From contig CAYSMK010000022.1 of assembly GCA_964432205.1 (NCBI GenBank), positions 1 to 64,000 of the forward strand: a stretch of 64,000 nt of DNA, read 5' to 3'. Within the stretch, counting starts at the first letter, position 1. Each line of letters opens with the position of its first letter. Of this stretch, positions 42,059 to 52,014 are shown in pieces. Position numbers and translations under genes: made by a program. The DNA comes from Geomobilibacter sp964432205. Its GTDB lineage: Bacteria; Desulfobacterota; Desulfuromonadia; Geobacterales; DSM-12255. Under the pieces are notes generated by a model, which worked only from the letters and a program-made list of their open reading frames with translations, was not told the origin of the DNA and searched no databases.

Positions 42059-43813
42059 ATGGGAGTGTGGAAAAAGAGAACACAACAATTACAACTACTT
42101 ATGCCTGTCAGACTAGACGGTATTGCATTGGTTGTTGCGTCTGTATTGGCGGCAAGCGGCAGTGCCTGTGCATTTGAAATTCCGACCGGAAACGATGATG
42201 TCAAACTTCGTTGGGACAATACCTTCCGCTATACCTTGTCACAGCGCCTGAAGGGGCAGAACAGGGACATTCTCAACAGTCCCCAGAACGATGACGGCGA
42301 CCGCAACTTTGACGTGGGTATCGTCTCCAACCGTCTTGACCTCCTCTCCGAAATGGATATGGCATACAAGAAGAACTATGGGGTCCGTTTCAGCGGCGCC
42401 CTTTGGTATGACCCCAGATACAGGGCCTCACTGGATAACAAATCTCCCGCCACCTCGAACCATCTGGAAAACGGAGCACCGGCAACCGGCCTTGGCTCAT
42501 ATACCAAGGATCGTTTTGCCGGCCCGAACGGCGAGCTTCTGGACGCATTCGCCTATGCCAGGATCGACGCCGGAGAGGTGCCGATCAACCTGCGTGTAGG
42601 GCGGCACACCGTGTACTGGGGTGAAAGCATGTTTGCGTATGGCGGCAATCACGGCATCTCCTACGGACAATCGCCGGTCGACCTGGGGAAGGCCCTGGCA
42701 CAGCCGGGCATTGAACTGAAGGAGCTGTTCCGTCCCCTGAATCAGGTTTCCGTTCAGGTGCAGCCCACCACTACACTCTCTTTAGCGGCTCAATACTATC
42801 TTCAGTGGGAGTCGAACACCTTTCCTGAGACGGGCAGCTATCTTGGCATGATCGATCCGTACATGAATGGCGCCGAATCCGTCTGGACCCCGCCCCCTCC
42901 CATCTCCGGCGGCCCTATGCGCTATGGCGGCGATATTACCCCGAAAAATGCCCGGGACTGGGGTCTTTCCGCCCGTTGGAGCCCCGAATGGCTGGACGGC
43001 ACCCTCGGTTTCTACTATCGCAACTTCTCCGACAAGGGACCGCAACTGCTTGTAGATGCCAGCCACGCCGGTCCGACCACCATGCCGACGTATCGTTTCG
43101 CCTATGCCTCCGACATAGATTTATACGGGATCAGCCTGTCGAAGAGCATTCTCGGCATCAGCGTCGGGTCCGAGATCTCCTATCGCAGGAATATGCCTCT
43201 GTTCAGCAATGAGGGGGTTAACGCGCCGGTAGTCGGAATACCCGGTTCACCGGTCCCCGGTTCCGGAGATACGGCCGGAGCGCGCGGCGATACCATACAC
43301 GCGGTGATCAATTTCCTGGGCCTGCTGTCGAAGAGCCCGCTGTTTGACAGCGCGTCCTGGATTACAGAGTTTACCTACAGCCGTTGGAATCGTGTCAGTC
43401 AGGGAAATCAATATTTCCTCGGTCGCGATGGCTATACCGGCCTCGATCGTGTCACGAAGGACAACGTAACGGGCGCTTTGAACTTTGCGCCACAATGGTT
43501 CCAGGTATTCCCGGGCGTTGATCTCACGATGCCGCTCAGCATCTCCTCGGGCCTGTACGGGACCTCGGCAATTAAAGGCGGCGGCGCCAAGGGGAACGGC
43601 AGCTACAGCGCCGGTCTTTCCTTCGATGTCTTCGCCAAGTACAAGGTGGATCTCACCTATGCAGCCTTCTTCGGCAACTATGGGGTCGATGCCACCGGCG
43701 GGATTCCCGGTCCCGGAGATGCTGCGCCGGGCGCCAGGACCGGGGCCGGAGACATTTACGGCCTACTCAAGGACCGCGACCTGCTTTCCCTGACGTTAAA
43801 GGGTACATTCTAG
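42059..43813 (+). CDS. DUF1302 outer-membrane protein, module 1
   Basis: 584 residues with an N-terminal signal sequence (cleavage near ACAFE at about 40). The mature protein starts EIPTGNDDVKLRWDNTFRYT, the usual DUF1302 opening of a beta-barrel, has many short amphipathic strands and ends in LKGTF with a terminal Phe typical of outer-membrane barrels. AAGGAGGTG precedes the start. DUF1302 proteins are poorly characterised and commonly encoded with DUF1329, YCF48 and RND genes in degraders of hydrophobic compounds. It is closely similar to the copy at 54317. Likely role: passage of a hydrophobic or aromatic compound across the outer membrane. Confidence 0.88.
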   Translation: MGVWKKRTQQLQLLMPVRLDGIALVVASVLAASGSACAFEIPTGNDDVKLRWDNTFRYTLSQRLKGQNRDILNSPQNDDGDRNFDVGIVSNRLDLLSEMDMAYKKNYGVRFSGALWYDPRYRASLDNKSPATSNHLENGAPATGLGSYTKDRFAGPNGELLDAFAYARIDAGEVPINLRVGRHTVYWGESMFAYGGNHGISYGQSPVDLGKALAQPGIELKELFRPLNQVSVQVQPTTTLSLAAQYYLQWESNTFPETGSYLGMIDPYMNGAESVWTPPPPISGGPMRYGGDITPKNARDWGLSARWSPEWLDGTLGFYYRNFSDKGPQLLVDASHAGPTTMPTYRFAYASDIDLYGISLSKSILGISVGSEISYRRNMPLFSNEGVNAPVVGIPGSPVPGSGDTAGARGDTIHAVINFLGLLSKSPLFDSASWITEFTYSRWNRVSQGNQYFLGRDGYTGLDRVTKDNVTGALNFAPQWFQVFPGVDLTMPLSISSGLYGTSAIKGGGAKGNGSYSAGLSFDVFAKYKVDLTYAAFFGNYGVDATGGIPGPGDAAPGARTGAGDIYGLLKDRDLLSLTLKGTF

Positions 43814-43829
43814 AAAAAGGAGAAACAGT

Positions 43830-45182
43830 ATGAAGATGCGCAAGGGATTACTCACTGTAGGCTTGGTGCTGGCCTATGCGGGAGCCGCCCTGGGGGCGGT
43901 CACTTCCGAAGAAGCGAAAAAGCTCGGCACGACGCTGACGGGTGTGGGGGCCGAAATGGCCGGGAATAAGGACGGATCGATTCCCGCCTATACGGGCGGA
44001 CTTACTACGCCTCCAGCAAGCTATAAGAAAGGCTCCGGCGTTCGCCCCGACCCGTTCGCCGGAGAAAAGCCGCAGTACTCCATTAACGCCAAGAATATGG
44101 CCCAGTATTCCGACAAGCTTACCGAGGGGGCCAAGGCCTTGATGAAGAAGTATCCGTCATACCGGGTCGATGTCTATAAGACCCACCGGACGGCGGCGTT
44201 TCCCAAGTTCGTCCTGGAGAACACGGCAAAAAATGCCGTCAAGGCGAAGACCGCCAATGGTGGTTTGACGATGACGGGAGCCCATGCCGGCTATCCGTTC
44301 CCCATCCCCCAGAACGGTTATGAGGCCATGTGGAACCATCTGGTGCGTTACAACGGCCAGGCCGCGGAAGTGAAATACAATTCGTTCACCGTGGATTCCG
44401 CCGGTCATGCGACCCTGCAGACCGAAGGAGACGTCTGCCAGGATTTTCCGTATTACGATGTGAACAAACCTGATTCCAAAAGCTATTACATGTTCAAGCA
44501 GGCTAACACGGGGCCGGCTCGTCGGGCCGGCGAGGCGCTGCTGTTTATTGACCCGGTCGATTTTTTTCATAATGAAAGGCGGGCCTGGTCGTACCTGCCC
44601 GGCCAACGGCGCGTAAAACTGGCCCCCGATCTTTCCTTTGACACGCCCAATACAACCCTTGCCGGTGTCTCCACGTTTGACGAAATAGGTTTGTTCAACG
44701 GGTCTATGGAGCGCTACGATTTCAAGCTCGTTGGCAAGAAAGAGATAATCATACCGTACAACGACTACAAACTGGTCTATCACAGCAAATCAAGCGAACT
44801 GCTGAAACCGAACCATATCAATCCGGATACGATCCGTTGGGAGTTGCATCGTGTCTGGGTCGTGGAGGCGACGCTGAAACCGGGCAAGCGCCATATCTAC
44901 AGCAAGCGGCGCTTCTACCTGGATGAGGATAGTTGGGTTATTGCCGCGAGCGACTCATACGATGCCCGTGGGCAACTATATCGGACAGCTTTTGCTTTCA
45001 TGACGCCGAGCTATGAAGTACCTGCCCCGTATGCCGATGTCGTTTCCCACTATGATCTGAATAGCGGACAATACGCTCTCAACGCCTGGCCTGCCGCAAA
45101 AGGTGGCGGATTCCGCTACACCAAATCCTTGCCCGCGAAAGAGTGGACTCCGGATGCCTTGAGCGGCGCCGGTGTCCGCTGA
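43830..45182 (+). CDS. DUF1329 periplasmic protein, module 1
   Basis: 450 residues with a signal peptide (1-22, ending AALGA). The mature protein begins VTSEEAKKLGTTLTGVGAEM and contains GSIPAYTGG, a conserved DUF1329 motif, then YLPGQRRVKLAPDLSFDTP and a WVVEATLKPGKRHIYSKRRFYLDED region. From family knowledge DUF1329 is a LolB/LolA-like beta-sheet fold, suggesting it carries a hydrophobic molecule through the periplasm. It is 16 bases from the DUF1302 gene with GGAG upstream. Close paralogue at 56073. Confidence 0.88.
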   Translation: MKMRKGLLTVGLVLAYAGAALGAVTSEEAKKLGTTLTGVGAEMAGNKDGSIPAYTGGLTTPPASYKKGSGVRPDPFAGEKPQYSINAKNMAQYSDKLTEGAKALMKKYPSYRVDVYKTHRTAAFPKFVLENTAKNAVKAKTANGGLTMTGAHAGYPFPIPQNGYEAMWNHLVRYNGQAAEVKYNSFTVDSAGHATLQTEGDVCQDFPYYDVNKPDSKSYYMFKQANTGPARRAGEALLFIDPVDFFHNERRAWSYLPGQRRVKLAPDLSFDTPNTTLAGVSTFDEIGLFNGSMERYDFKLVGKKEIIIPYNDYKLVYHSKSSELLKPNHINPDTIRWELHRVWVVEATLKPGKRHIYSKRRFYLDEDSWVIAASDSYDARGQLYRTAFAFMTPSYEVPAPYADVVSHYDLNSGQYALNAWPAAKGGGFRYTKSLPAKEWTPDALSGAGVR

Positions 45183-45199
45183 TAGTTGACGAGCAGCAG

Positions 45200-45225
45200 C
45201 CCCCGGCGGTTGCCCGCCGGGGGCG
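45200..45225 (+). promoter_or_regulatory. Strong hairpin between DUF1329 and YCF48 genes, module 1
   Basis: GCCCCCGGCGG (45200-45210) pairs perfectly with CCGCCGGGGGC (45215-45225) around a TTGC loop. No U-run. A positionally equivalent hairpin is present in module 2 (57477-57510). It may protect or partly terminate the upstream mRNA to set expression ratios. Confidence 0.65.
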
Positions 45226-45279
45226 CCATTCACAGACACATGAATGATTGAGAATTATTGACGAAGCCGAGGAGCAGAG

Positions 45280-46323
45280 ATGTACAACCGAACGATTATA
45301 ATAGTGCTGCTGTCAGCGGTCATGGCGTTTCCCTCCATTGCCTGCGCCGCCGCTCCCTTCCAGGATGTGCTCGACGCTCCCTCTGTCCGGAGCGCGCTTG
45401 CCACCAAATCCATGCTCAATGGGGTCATAGTGACCGGCAAGCGCCTGGTCGGGGTCGGCCAGCGCGGCCATATCGTCTTTTCGGACGACCGGGGAAAAAA
45501 CTGGACACAGGCTGTTGCGCCGGTCAGTTCCGACCTGTTGGCCGTGCATTTCCCGACTACCCAAAAAGGGTGGGCCGTGGGACACGACGGCGTAGTGCTG
45601 CACAGCGCCGACAGTGGTGCCACCTGGACCAAACAATTTGACGGCCGTGTCGCCGCCAAGGTGATGGAGAACAGCTACCAGGGCGCTACGCCAGGCCTGA
45701 GGGCTGAGGTAAGAAAGATCGTCGACCAGGGACCTGACAAACCGTTCCTCGATGTCTGGTTCGAAAACGAAAACACCGGGTTCATTGTGGGCGCCTTCAG
45801 CCTGATCTTCCGCACCACCGACGGCGGCAAGAGCTGGACCCCGTGGTACGACAGGATTGAAAACCCAAAGCGATTGCACCTGAATGCGATCCGCCCCGTA
45901 GGTGGCGAGCTGTTCATTACCGCCGAGCAGGGGACGGTTTTCAAGTTCGACCAAAAGCTGGGACGATTCAAGGCGATCAAGACCCCCTATATCGGCACAT
46001 TCTTCGGGATAACGGGAAAACAGGGTGAGGTGATTGCCTTCGGCATGCGCGGCAATGCGTATATCAGCCGTAATGGCGGTGTCAGCTGGCAGAAGATCGA
46101 GACCGGGGTGCCGGTAGGGCTGACAGGAGGTGTTGCGACCGAGGACGGCCGGATCGTGCTGGTGAGCCAGGGAGGGCACGTGCTGGTGAGTAGCGATAAT
46201 GGCTCAAGCTTCAGCCAGATCAGGATTGAACTACCGGTCCCGGCAGCCGCGGTCATCGCCCTTGACAGGGATACCCTCGCCTTGGCGGGTCCGCGTGGCG
46301 TGAAGATTCAATCGATTAAGTAA
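45280..46323 (+). CDS. YCF48/BNR-type beta-propeller protein, module 1
   Basis: 347 residues with a signal peptide (about 1-24, ending CAA). Repeated propeller motifs of the type SDDRGKNWTQ, SADSGATWTK, TTDGGKSWTP and SRNGGVSWQK mark BNR/Asp-box blades, as in the photosystem II assembly factor YCF48/HCF136. It has no photosynthetic role here. In such operons it is thought to be a periplasmic assembly or docking factor next to the RND pump. GGAG precedes the ATG. Paralogue at 57550 and relic at 33522. Confidence 0.87.
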   Translation: MYNRTIIIVLLSAVMAFPSIACAAAPFQDVLDAPSVRSALATKSMLNGVIVTGKRLVGVGQRGHIVFSDDRGKNWTQAVAPVSSDLLAVHFPTTQKGWAVGHDGVVLHSADSGATWTKQFDGRVAAKVMENSYQGATPGLRAEVRKIVDQGPDKPFLDVWFENENTGFIVGAFSLIFRTTDGGKSWTPWYDRIENPKRLHLNAIRPVGGELFITAEQGTVFKFDQKLGRFKAIKTPYIGTFFGITGKQGEVIAFGMRGNAYISRNGGVSWQKIETGVPVGLTGGVATEDGRIVLVSQGGHVLVSSDNGSSFSQIRIELPVPAAAVIALDRDTLALAGPRGVKIQSIK

Positions 46324-46341
46324 TCAACAGGGAGAGCGGAA

Positions 46342-48819
46342 ATGGCTGTGGGAACGGGAAACATCGATGAAATGCCGATCGTGAAGGATTTGCGGGATTT
46401 CGACCGTACATCAGGTAATCGGCTGGAGCGGCTGATCTTCAACAACCGGCTGGTGGTGATGGCCGTCTGCATAGCAGTAACCCTATTGCTCGCTTACCAG
46501 ACGACAAAACTTGTTTTCAACGCGAGCTTCGAGAAGATGCTCCCCCAGAGTCACCCCTACATCAAAAACTATTTTGCAACAAAAGACGACCTGAAGGGCC
46601 TTGGCAACTCGATACGGGTCGTGGTGGAGAATACCAATGGTGACATCTTCGATCCCGCCTACCTGGAAACACTCAGGCAGATCAATGATGAGCTCTTCCT
46701 TACCCCCGGTGTGGACCGCGCCTGGGTAAAGTCGCTCTGGGCCGCCGGGGTGCGCTGGACCGAGGTGACCGAGGAGGGCTTCAAGGGGGGGCCGGTCATG
46801 CCGGATACTTATGACGGCTCGGAAAAGAGCGTGGCACTGCTCAAACAGAACATTGCCCGCGCCGGCATCGTCGGAAGTCTGGTGTCAACAAACTTCAAGT
46901 CGGCCATGATCTTTGTCCCGCTTCTCGACAAGGACCCCGGTACGGGAAAGCGCCTCGACTACAGTGTCTTCTCTAAACAGATTGAGCAGAATGTCAGGAA
47001 TAAATACGAAGGCGTCGGCACCAATGATGCCAAAGGGGGAGCTCCACGGGCGGGTAAGATCAGGATCCATATCATTGGCTTCGCCAAGCTGGTGGGAGAC
47101 CTGATCGACGGCCTGATGCAGGTGATGACCTATTTTGCCCTGGCGGCCCTGATCGCCGCGATCATCATTTTCCTCTACACCCGCTGCATCCGGAGTACGG
47201 TCCTGGTAATCATCTGCTCGGTGGTGGCGGTCATCTGGCAGCTGGGGCTTGTGGCCACCCTCGGCTTCGAAATGGACCCCTATTCGATCCTGGTGCCGTT
47301 CCTGGTCTTCGCCATCGGTGTTTCCCACGGCGTGCAGAAAATGAACGGCATCATGCAGGATATCGGTCGAAGCACCCACAAGTTGGTCGCCGCGCGCTAT
47401 ACCTTCCGCCGGCTGTTCCTTGCCGGACTGACCGCGCTGATGGCCGATGCGGTTGGCTTCGCGGTCCTGATGCTGATCGACATTCCGGTGATCAAGGACC
47501 TGGCGCTGACCGCCAGCATCGGGGTGGCCGGTCTCATCATCACCAACCTCTTGCTGTTGCCGGTGTTTCTTTCATTCACCGGCGTCAGCCTCAAAGCCGC
47601 CAGGAAAAGCCTCAAGGAAGAGACTGAAGAGAGTACGGGTAAAGGGGCCGGCGCGATCTGGAGCCTCCTCGACCGCTTCACCGAAAGGCGATGGGCGACC
47701 ATTGCGGTCGCGGTCGCGGTGGTGCTGGCGGTGTCCGGTTTTATGGTGAGTCTCAACCTGAAGATCGGTGATCTTGACCCCGGCGCTCCGGAACTTCGCC
47801 CGAATTCGCGCTACAACAAGGACAATGCCTTTATTACGTCAAACTACTCTCTCTCCAGCGACCAGTTTGCCGTGATCCTAAGGACTCCGGCGGATGGGTG
47901 CATGAAATATGAATCACTCATGGAGGCCGATCGTCTCGCCTGGGCGCTGCAGCAGGTACCCGGGGTGCAGACCACGGTGTCCATGGCCGATTCCGTGCGC
48001 ATGGTTACCTCCGGCACCTTTGAGGGGAGTCCCAAGTGGTACACGCTGTCCAGAAACCAGGATGTCCTCAACTACTCTATTCAGCAAACCATTTCCAATA
48101 GCCCCGGCATAACCAATAACGACCTGTCGGTCACCCCGGTGATCGCCTACCTGTCCGACCACAAGGCCGAGACCCTGGATCGGGTGGTGAAGGCTGCGGA
48201 AGAATTTGTCAAATCGCACAGCACGAAGGAACGGCAATTTCTTCTGGCGGCAGGCAGTTCCGGTATCGAAGCGGCCACCAATACCGTGGTCAAGGAGTCG
48301 AACCGCATCATGCTGCTCTACGTCTACAGCGCGGTAATCATCCTCTGCTTCATCACCTTCCGCAGCTGGCGGGCGGTGGTGGTGGCGGTGCTGCCGCTCA
48401 TCCTGACCTCGATACTGTGTGAAGCGTTGATGGTGACGATTGGTATCGGCGTCAAGGTTGCGACCCTGCCGGTGATCGCCCTGGGGGTGGGGATAGGGGT
48501 CGACTATGCCCTGTATCTGCTGAGTATGCAACTTACCTATCAGCGGCAGGGTATGTCGCTCGGGGATGCATACAAGAAAGCGGTCCAGTTTACCGGCAAG
48601 GTAGTCGGACTGGTCGGCATCACCCTGGCGGGCGGGGTCATTACCTGGGCGTTTTCACCCATCAAGTTCCAGGCCGATATGGGTATTCTCCTTACCTTCA
48701 TGTTCCTCTGGAACATGATCGGGGCGCTCATCCTCATCCCCGCGCTGTCACACTTTATGCTCAACACTGCGCATGCAAGCGTCAAGGAGCCGGCGGAGAA
48801 ATTGGCTCCGGCACAATAA
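46342..48819 (+). CDS. RND/MMPL-family membrane transporter, module 1
   Basis: 825 residues. One membrane helix at about 36-54, a periplasmic domain to about 260, a group of helices at about 263-430, another helix at about 451-473, a second periplasmic domain to about 655 and a final helix group to about 815. This is the two-fold pattern of MMPL/HpnN-type RND transporters. GMQKMNG-like loop IGVSHGVQKMNGI and its repeat GVGIGVDYALYLLSM hold the proton-relay acidic residues. It probably moves a hydrophobic molecule using the proton gradient, with the DUF1302 and DUF1329 proteins. Closely matched by the copy at 58614. Confidence 0.9.
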   Translation: MAVGTGNIDEMPIVKDLRDFDRTSGNRLERLIFNNRLVVMAVCIAVTLLLAYQTTKLVFNASFEKMLPQSHPYIKNYFATKDDLKGLGNSIRVVVENTNGDIFDPAYLETLRQINDELFLTPGVDRAWVKSLWAAGVRWTEVTEEGFKGGPVMPDTYDGSEKSVALLKQNIARAGIVGSLVSTNFKSAMIFVPLLDKDPGTGKRLDYSVFSKQIEQNVRNKYEGVGTNDAKGGAPRAGKIRIHIIGFAKLVGDLIDGLMQVMTYFALAALIAAIIIFLYTRCIRSTVLVIICSVVAVIWQLGLVATLGFEMDPYSILVPFLVFAIGVSHGVQKMNGIMQDIGRSTHKLVAARYTFRRLFLAGLTALMADAVGFAVLMLIDIPVIKDLALTASIGVAGLIITNLLLLPVFLSFTGVSLKAARKSLKEETEESTGKGAGAIWSLLDRFTERRWATIAVAVAVVLAVSGFMVSLNLKIGDLDPGAPELRPNSRYNKDNAFITSNYSLSSDQFAVILRTPADGCMKYESLMEADRLAWALQQVPGVQTTVSMADSVRMVTSGTFEGSPKWYTLSRNQDVLNYSIQQTISNSPGITNNDLSVTPVIAYLSDHKAETLDRVVKAAEEFVKSHSTKERQFLLAAGSSGIEAATNTVVKESNRIMLLYVYSAVIILCFITFRSWRAVVVAVLPLILTSILCEALMVTIGIGVKVATLPVIALGVGIGVDYALYLLSMQLTYQRQGMSLGDAYKKAVQFTGKVVGLVGITLAGGVITWAFSPIKFQADMGILLTFMFLWNMIGALILIPALSHFMLNTAHASVKEPAEKLAPAQ

Positions 48820-48872
48820 ACAGTACCGTCACTAATTTCGCATAATTTTCAGGATGACCACATGGAGGCAGT

Positions 48873-50612
48873 ATGCGGTTCGCAAAAAATAGCATGCCAG
48901 CAGTAGTGTATTCGCCCAACTCGGGAACTGCTTCCGCCTGCAGCGGTACTACGTTATCAGACATAACTTCAGCGGATATGGTGTTACACAATGGGAAGGT
49001 TGTGACTGTCGACAAGAATTTCTCCATCGAGGAAGCTGTTGCCGTCAAAAACGGCAAAATAGTGGCAGTCGGAACAAATGACGAAATAGAAGCCTGCATC
49101 GGGGCAACTACCAGGGTGATCGACCTGAATGGCAGGACCATGCTGCCGGGCATCAACGATTCACATGGCCACCCAATCGCATGGGCGACAGGCCGTCCGC
49201 CATTTACCCTTAACGTCAGTTCCCCGAACGTGAAATCCGTAGCTGATGTCCAGGCAGCCATTGCGGCAAAGGTCGCTACCGTTAAGCCCGGTGAGTGGAT
49301 ACGGGGTGCGGGATGGGATGTGGCTGACCTTGGCGCGGCTGACTATTCAGGTCTGAACAAGGAATACCTTGATACGGTGGCACCGGACAACCCGGTTGTT
49401 TTATCGGAATTTTCTCTGCACACCATATGGGTTAACAGCAAGGCGCTCGAATTGGCGGGCATTACCAGCAGCACACCCAATCCGGACGGCTATATAGTCG
49501 TGGATGACGGTGGCAACCCGACCGGTATTTTAAAAGAAAGCGCCCTCTCCTTGATAATGGCTATTATTCCCCCCTTTACCGTTGATGAAATGAAGGATGC
49601 CACTGTCGCCGCAATGAAGGAACTGAACGCAATCGGCATTACAAGTATTACCGATGCACTCGTCTCCGAGAAGGAGTTGAATGTTTACAAAGGCATAAAA
49701 AGCGATGGCAAGCAATCGGTCAGGATCACCATGCTGTCCGGTTCTCCGGAAAACGGGTTTGCGCCTACACTGGACGAGATTAAACGAGACGTGGCCTGGC
49801 TCAAGGCGCTTGCCTGGGATGACCCCACCATGTTGAAGATGACGGGAATCAAGTTGTTTGCCGATGGCATACCTCCCACCATGACCGCCTGGATGCGCGA
49901 ACCATATGTTGGGACAGACCAGCACGGGAGTTTGGTGATCGCGGGCGCCACTGACGAGGAAAAGTGCGCCAATCTGAACAAGATAATTTCGTATGCGAAT
50001 TCACAAGGATGCCAGATCGGTATCCACGCCGTCGGGGATCGCGCCGTGGACGCGACGGTCGAAGGCTTCGTGGCTGCCTTGGAGGCACACCGATGGGATG
50101 CGCGCCATTATGTCATCCATGGCGACTTTGTGCCTCCGGCCACCGCACAGGTGATGTCGGAAAACAAGATTGGCCAGGCAACACAGTCCCTTATCAAGTG
50201 GCTCATTGCCGCTCAAATGCATTTTGTGGTCCCCGATGCGCTCGCCTCCTATCAATGCCCCCTGAGAACGTTGATCGACGCCGGCGTGTGTGTTACCAGC
50301 AGTTCCGACATGCCCATCGTCTACCCGAACTGGAAACAAGGGATTCAATCGGCCATTTTGCGGGATGCAAAGAATTCCGAGACCTTTTTCGGCATGGAGC
50401 AGCGGATCACGCGCGAGGAGGCCATCAGAAGCTATACCATCAATGCAGCTTGGCAAGATCATCTGGATGATGTAAAGGGCTCCATCGAGGTAGGCAAGGT
50501 TGCAGATTTTTGTGTACTTGCCGACGATATCCTTACCATTGAACCGCACAAAATAGCGGATATTAGGAACGACGTAACCATTATGAATGGAGAAGTTGTA
50601 TATCAGCGGTAA
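48873..50612 (+). CDS. YtcJ-like amidohydrolase (amidohydrolase 3 family)
   Basis: 579 residues. The beta-sandwich start (ADMVLHNGKVVTVDKNFSIEEAVAVKNGKIVAVG) leads to the metal motif DSHGHP (His98 and His100). Further barrel ligands are plausible in IHAVGDRAVD, YVIHGDFV and SSSDMPI. The C-terminal KVADFCVLADDILTIEP segment is typical. YtcJ-type enzymes hydrolyse N-acyl or imide bonds, but individual substrates are rarely known. GGAGG precedes the ATG. The gene follows the RND transporter by 53 bases and precedes an MFS carrier, so hydrolase and carrier may handle the same compound. Confidence 0.88.
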   Translation: MRFAKNSMPAVVYSPNSGTASACSGTTLSDITSADMVLHNGKVVTVDKNFSIEEAVAVKNGKIVAVGTNDEIEACIGATTRVIDLNGRTMLPGINDSHGHPIAWATGRPPFTLNVSSPNVKSVADVQAAIAAKVATVKPGEWIRGAGWDVADLGAADYSGLNKEYLDTVAPDNPVVLSEFSLHTIWVNSKALELAGITSSTPNPDGYIVVDDGGNPTGILKESALSLIMAIIPPFTVDEMKDATVAAMKELNAIGITSITDALVSEKELNVYKGIKSDGKQSVRITMLSGSPENGFAPTLDEIKRDVAWLKALAWDDPTMLKMTGIKLFADGIPPTMTAWMREPYVGTDQHGSLVIAGATDEEKCANLNKIISYANSQGCQIGIHAVGDRAVDATVEGFVAALEAHRWDARHYVIHGDFVPPATAQVMSENKIGQATQSLIKWLIAAQMHFVVPDALASYQCPLRTLIDAGVCVTSSSDMPIVYPNWKQGIQSAILRDAKNSETFFGMEQRITREEAIRSYTINAAWQDHLDDVKGSIEVGKVADFCVLADDILTIEPHKIADIRNDVTIMNGEVVYQR

Positions 50613-50641
50613 CTAGACTGGACTTTAATGAGGATAAGACA

Positions 50642-51904
50642 ATGTCAGTAATGGAAAATGGCGCACAATGTACTAGTTATAGATGGCTTATATTGTTTTC
50701 AGTTTTTGTTGCCTTATGTTCAATATACATAAACATGATAGCATATACTCCTATTTTGGAAGATATTTCCATGAATCTTAGAGTTGAAATGGGTACTGCA
50801 ACAACTCTGCTGATGGGATTTGGTTTGGCTGCTTCTTGTGTACTTATGTGGGGAGGAGTTGTCTGTGACAAGTTTGGTTTGACTGTTGCGGTTTCTCTAG
50901 GCCTCATCTGTTCATCCTTGCCGACTGTTATGGTGCTCTGGTTTGGGGACAACTATCAGGCAGTATTAATTTCCCGGCTGGTCCAAGGCGCGGCTGTCGG
51001 ATTTGTGTTTACCACGGTCGGACCAATCCTTACGTTATGGTTTCCAGCAGAAGAGCAAGGTCTTGCCAGTGGTATTTTGACGAGCTCCATTTCGCTTGGT
51101 TCCGCCATCGGCGTAATTACGTCTCCCATCATTTTGGGGGCGACACACAGTTGGCAAAAAACCATTTTCTTGTTGGGCATTCCCGGTTGGGCGGCGGTCA
51201 TTGTGGCCCTGGTAATAACAAGAAAAGATCCTCCTCAGCCCATGAAAATCGATCCGGTATTGTCTGATCCCACTTCCGAGGGTGTAAGTTTTTCCAGCGC
51301 CATTTTTTATCCCATGACCTGGATAGGATCCATCGTTGTATTCTGTAACTTTTGGTGTTTGATCTGCCTGTATAACCTGGTCCCTCCCTATTTGGCTTCG
51401 GCAGCGCCCATGGGCATTGGTTTGGGCCCTGCGTCGGCTGGTAAATTATCTGTTGCCGTTACAATTATAGGGGTGTTTGCGGTTGTATTCGGAGGGATTT
51501 TCTTTGACAAATTTGCAAAAGGAAATTCACGATTGGCGTCGATTGCAGGATACCTTCTGTCAGCGGTATGTGTGCCATTGATTCTTGTGCCATTCGTCTC
51601 TGCAAACATGCTCCTGTTAGTGATTGTGTTACTGGTTGCCGGATGGGGAATACCGTTTATGCTGCCATCGCTCAATGCTTTTGTCGCTATTAATTATCCT
51701 CCCCGTATTGCTGGGAGAATGATGGGATGGTGGTTTGGACTGGGGTCATTTGGAGGGGCCGCCGGCCTGTATCTGGGCGGGATGACCATCGGCAGGACGG
51801 GAAATTTCTATCTGGCCATCGGCATGATTTCAGTGGTTGCGATTCTCGGCGCTGCCGTGTCGATGTTCCTGAAGAGCGACCCGAAGCAGCCAGTCTCGTA
51901 CTAG
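50642..51904 (+). CDS. MFS transporter
   Basis: 420 residues, 12 predicted helices. The loop between helices 2 and 3 (GGVVCDKFG) and LFPAEEQG-like FPAEEQGLASGIL after helix 4 fit the major facilitator superfamily, with GGIFFDKFAKGN as the matching loop in the second half. The base composition is clearly more AT-rich than its neighbours, which suggests more recent acquisition. It follows the amidohydrolase by 29 bases. Substrate unknown; an organic acid or the amidohydrolase substrate are possibilities. Confidence 0.88.
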   Translation: MSVMENGAQCTSYRWLILFSVFVALCSIYINMIAYTPILEDISMNLRVEMGTATTLLMGFGLAASCVLMWGGVVCDKFGLTVAVSLGLICSSLPTVMVLWFGDNYQAVLISRLVQGAAVGFVFTTVGPILTLWFPAEEQGLASGILTSSISLGSAIGVITSPIILGATHSWQKTIFLLGIPGWAAVIVALVITRKDPPQPMKIDPVLSDPTSEGVSFSSAIFYPMTWIGSIVVFCNFWCLICLYNLVPPYLASAAPMGIGLGPASAGKLSVAVTIIGVFAVVFGGIFFDKFAKGNSRLASIAGYLLSAVCVPLILVPFVSANMLLLVIVLLVAGWGIPFMLPSLNAFVAINYPPRIAGRMMGWWFGLGSFGGAAGLYLGGMTIGRTGNFYLAIGMISVVAILGAAVSMFLKSDPKQPVSY

Positions 51905-52014
51905 TGCCTTGTAACACTATGATTTAACATGTCAGACGGTCTTCAGAAACAGATCGAATCCATGAACTTCTCGCCTTTGTATGTGCGGATATGGCGCCCT
52001 CTTGCACCCTGGCC

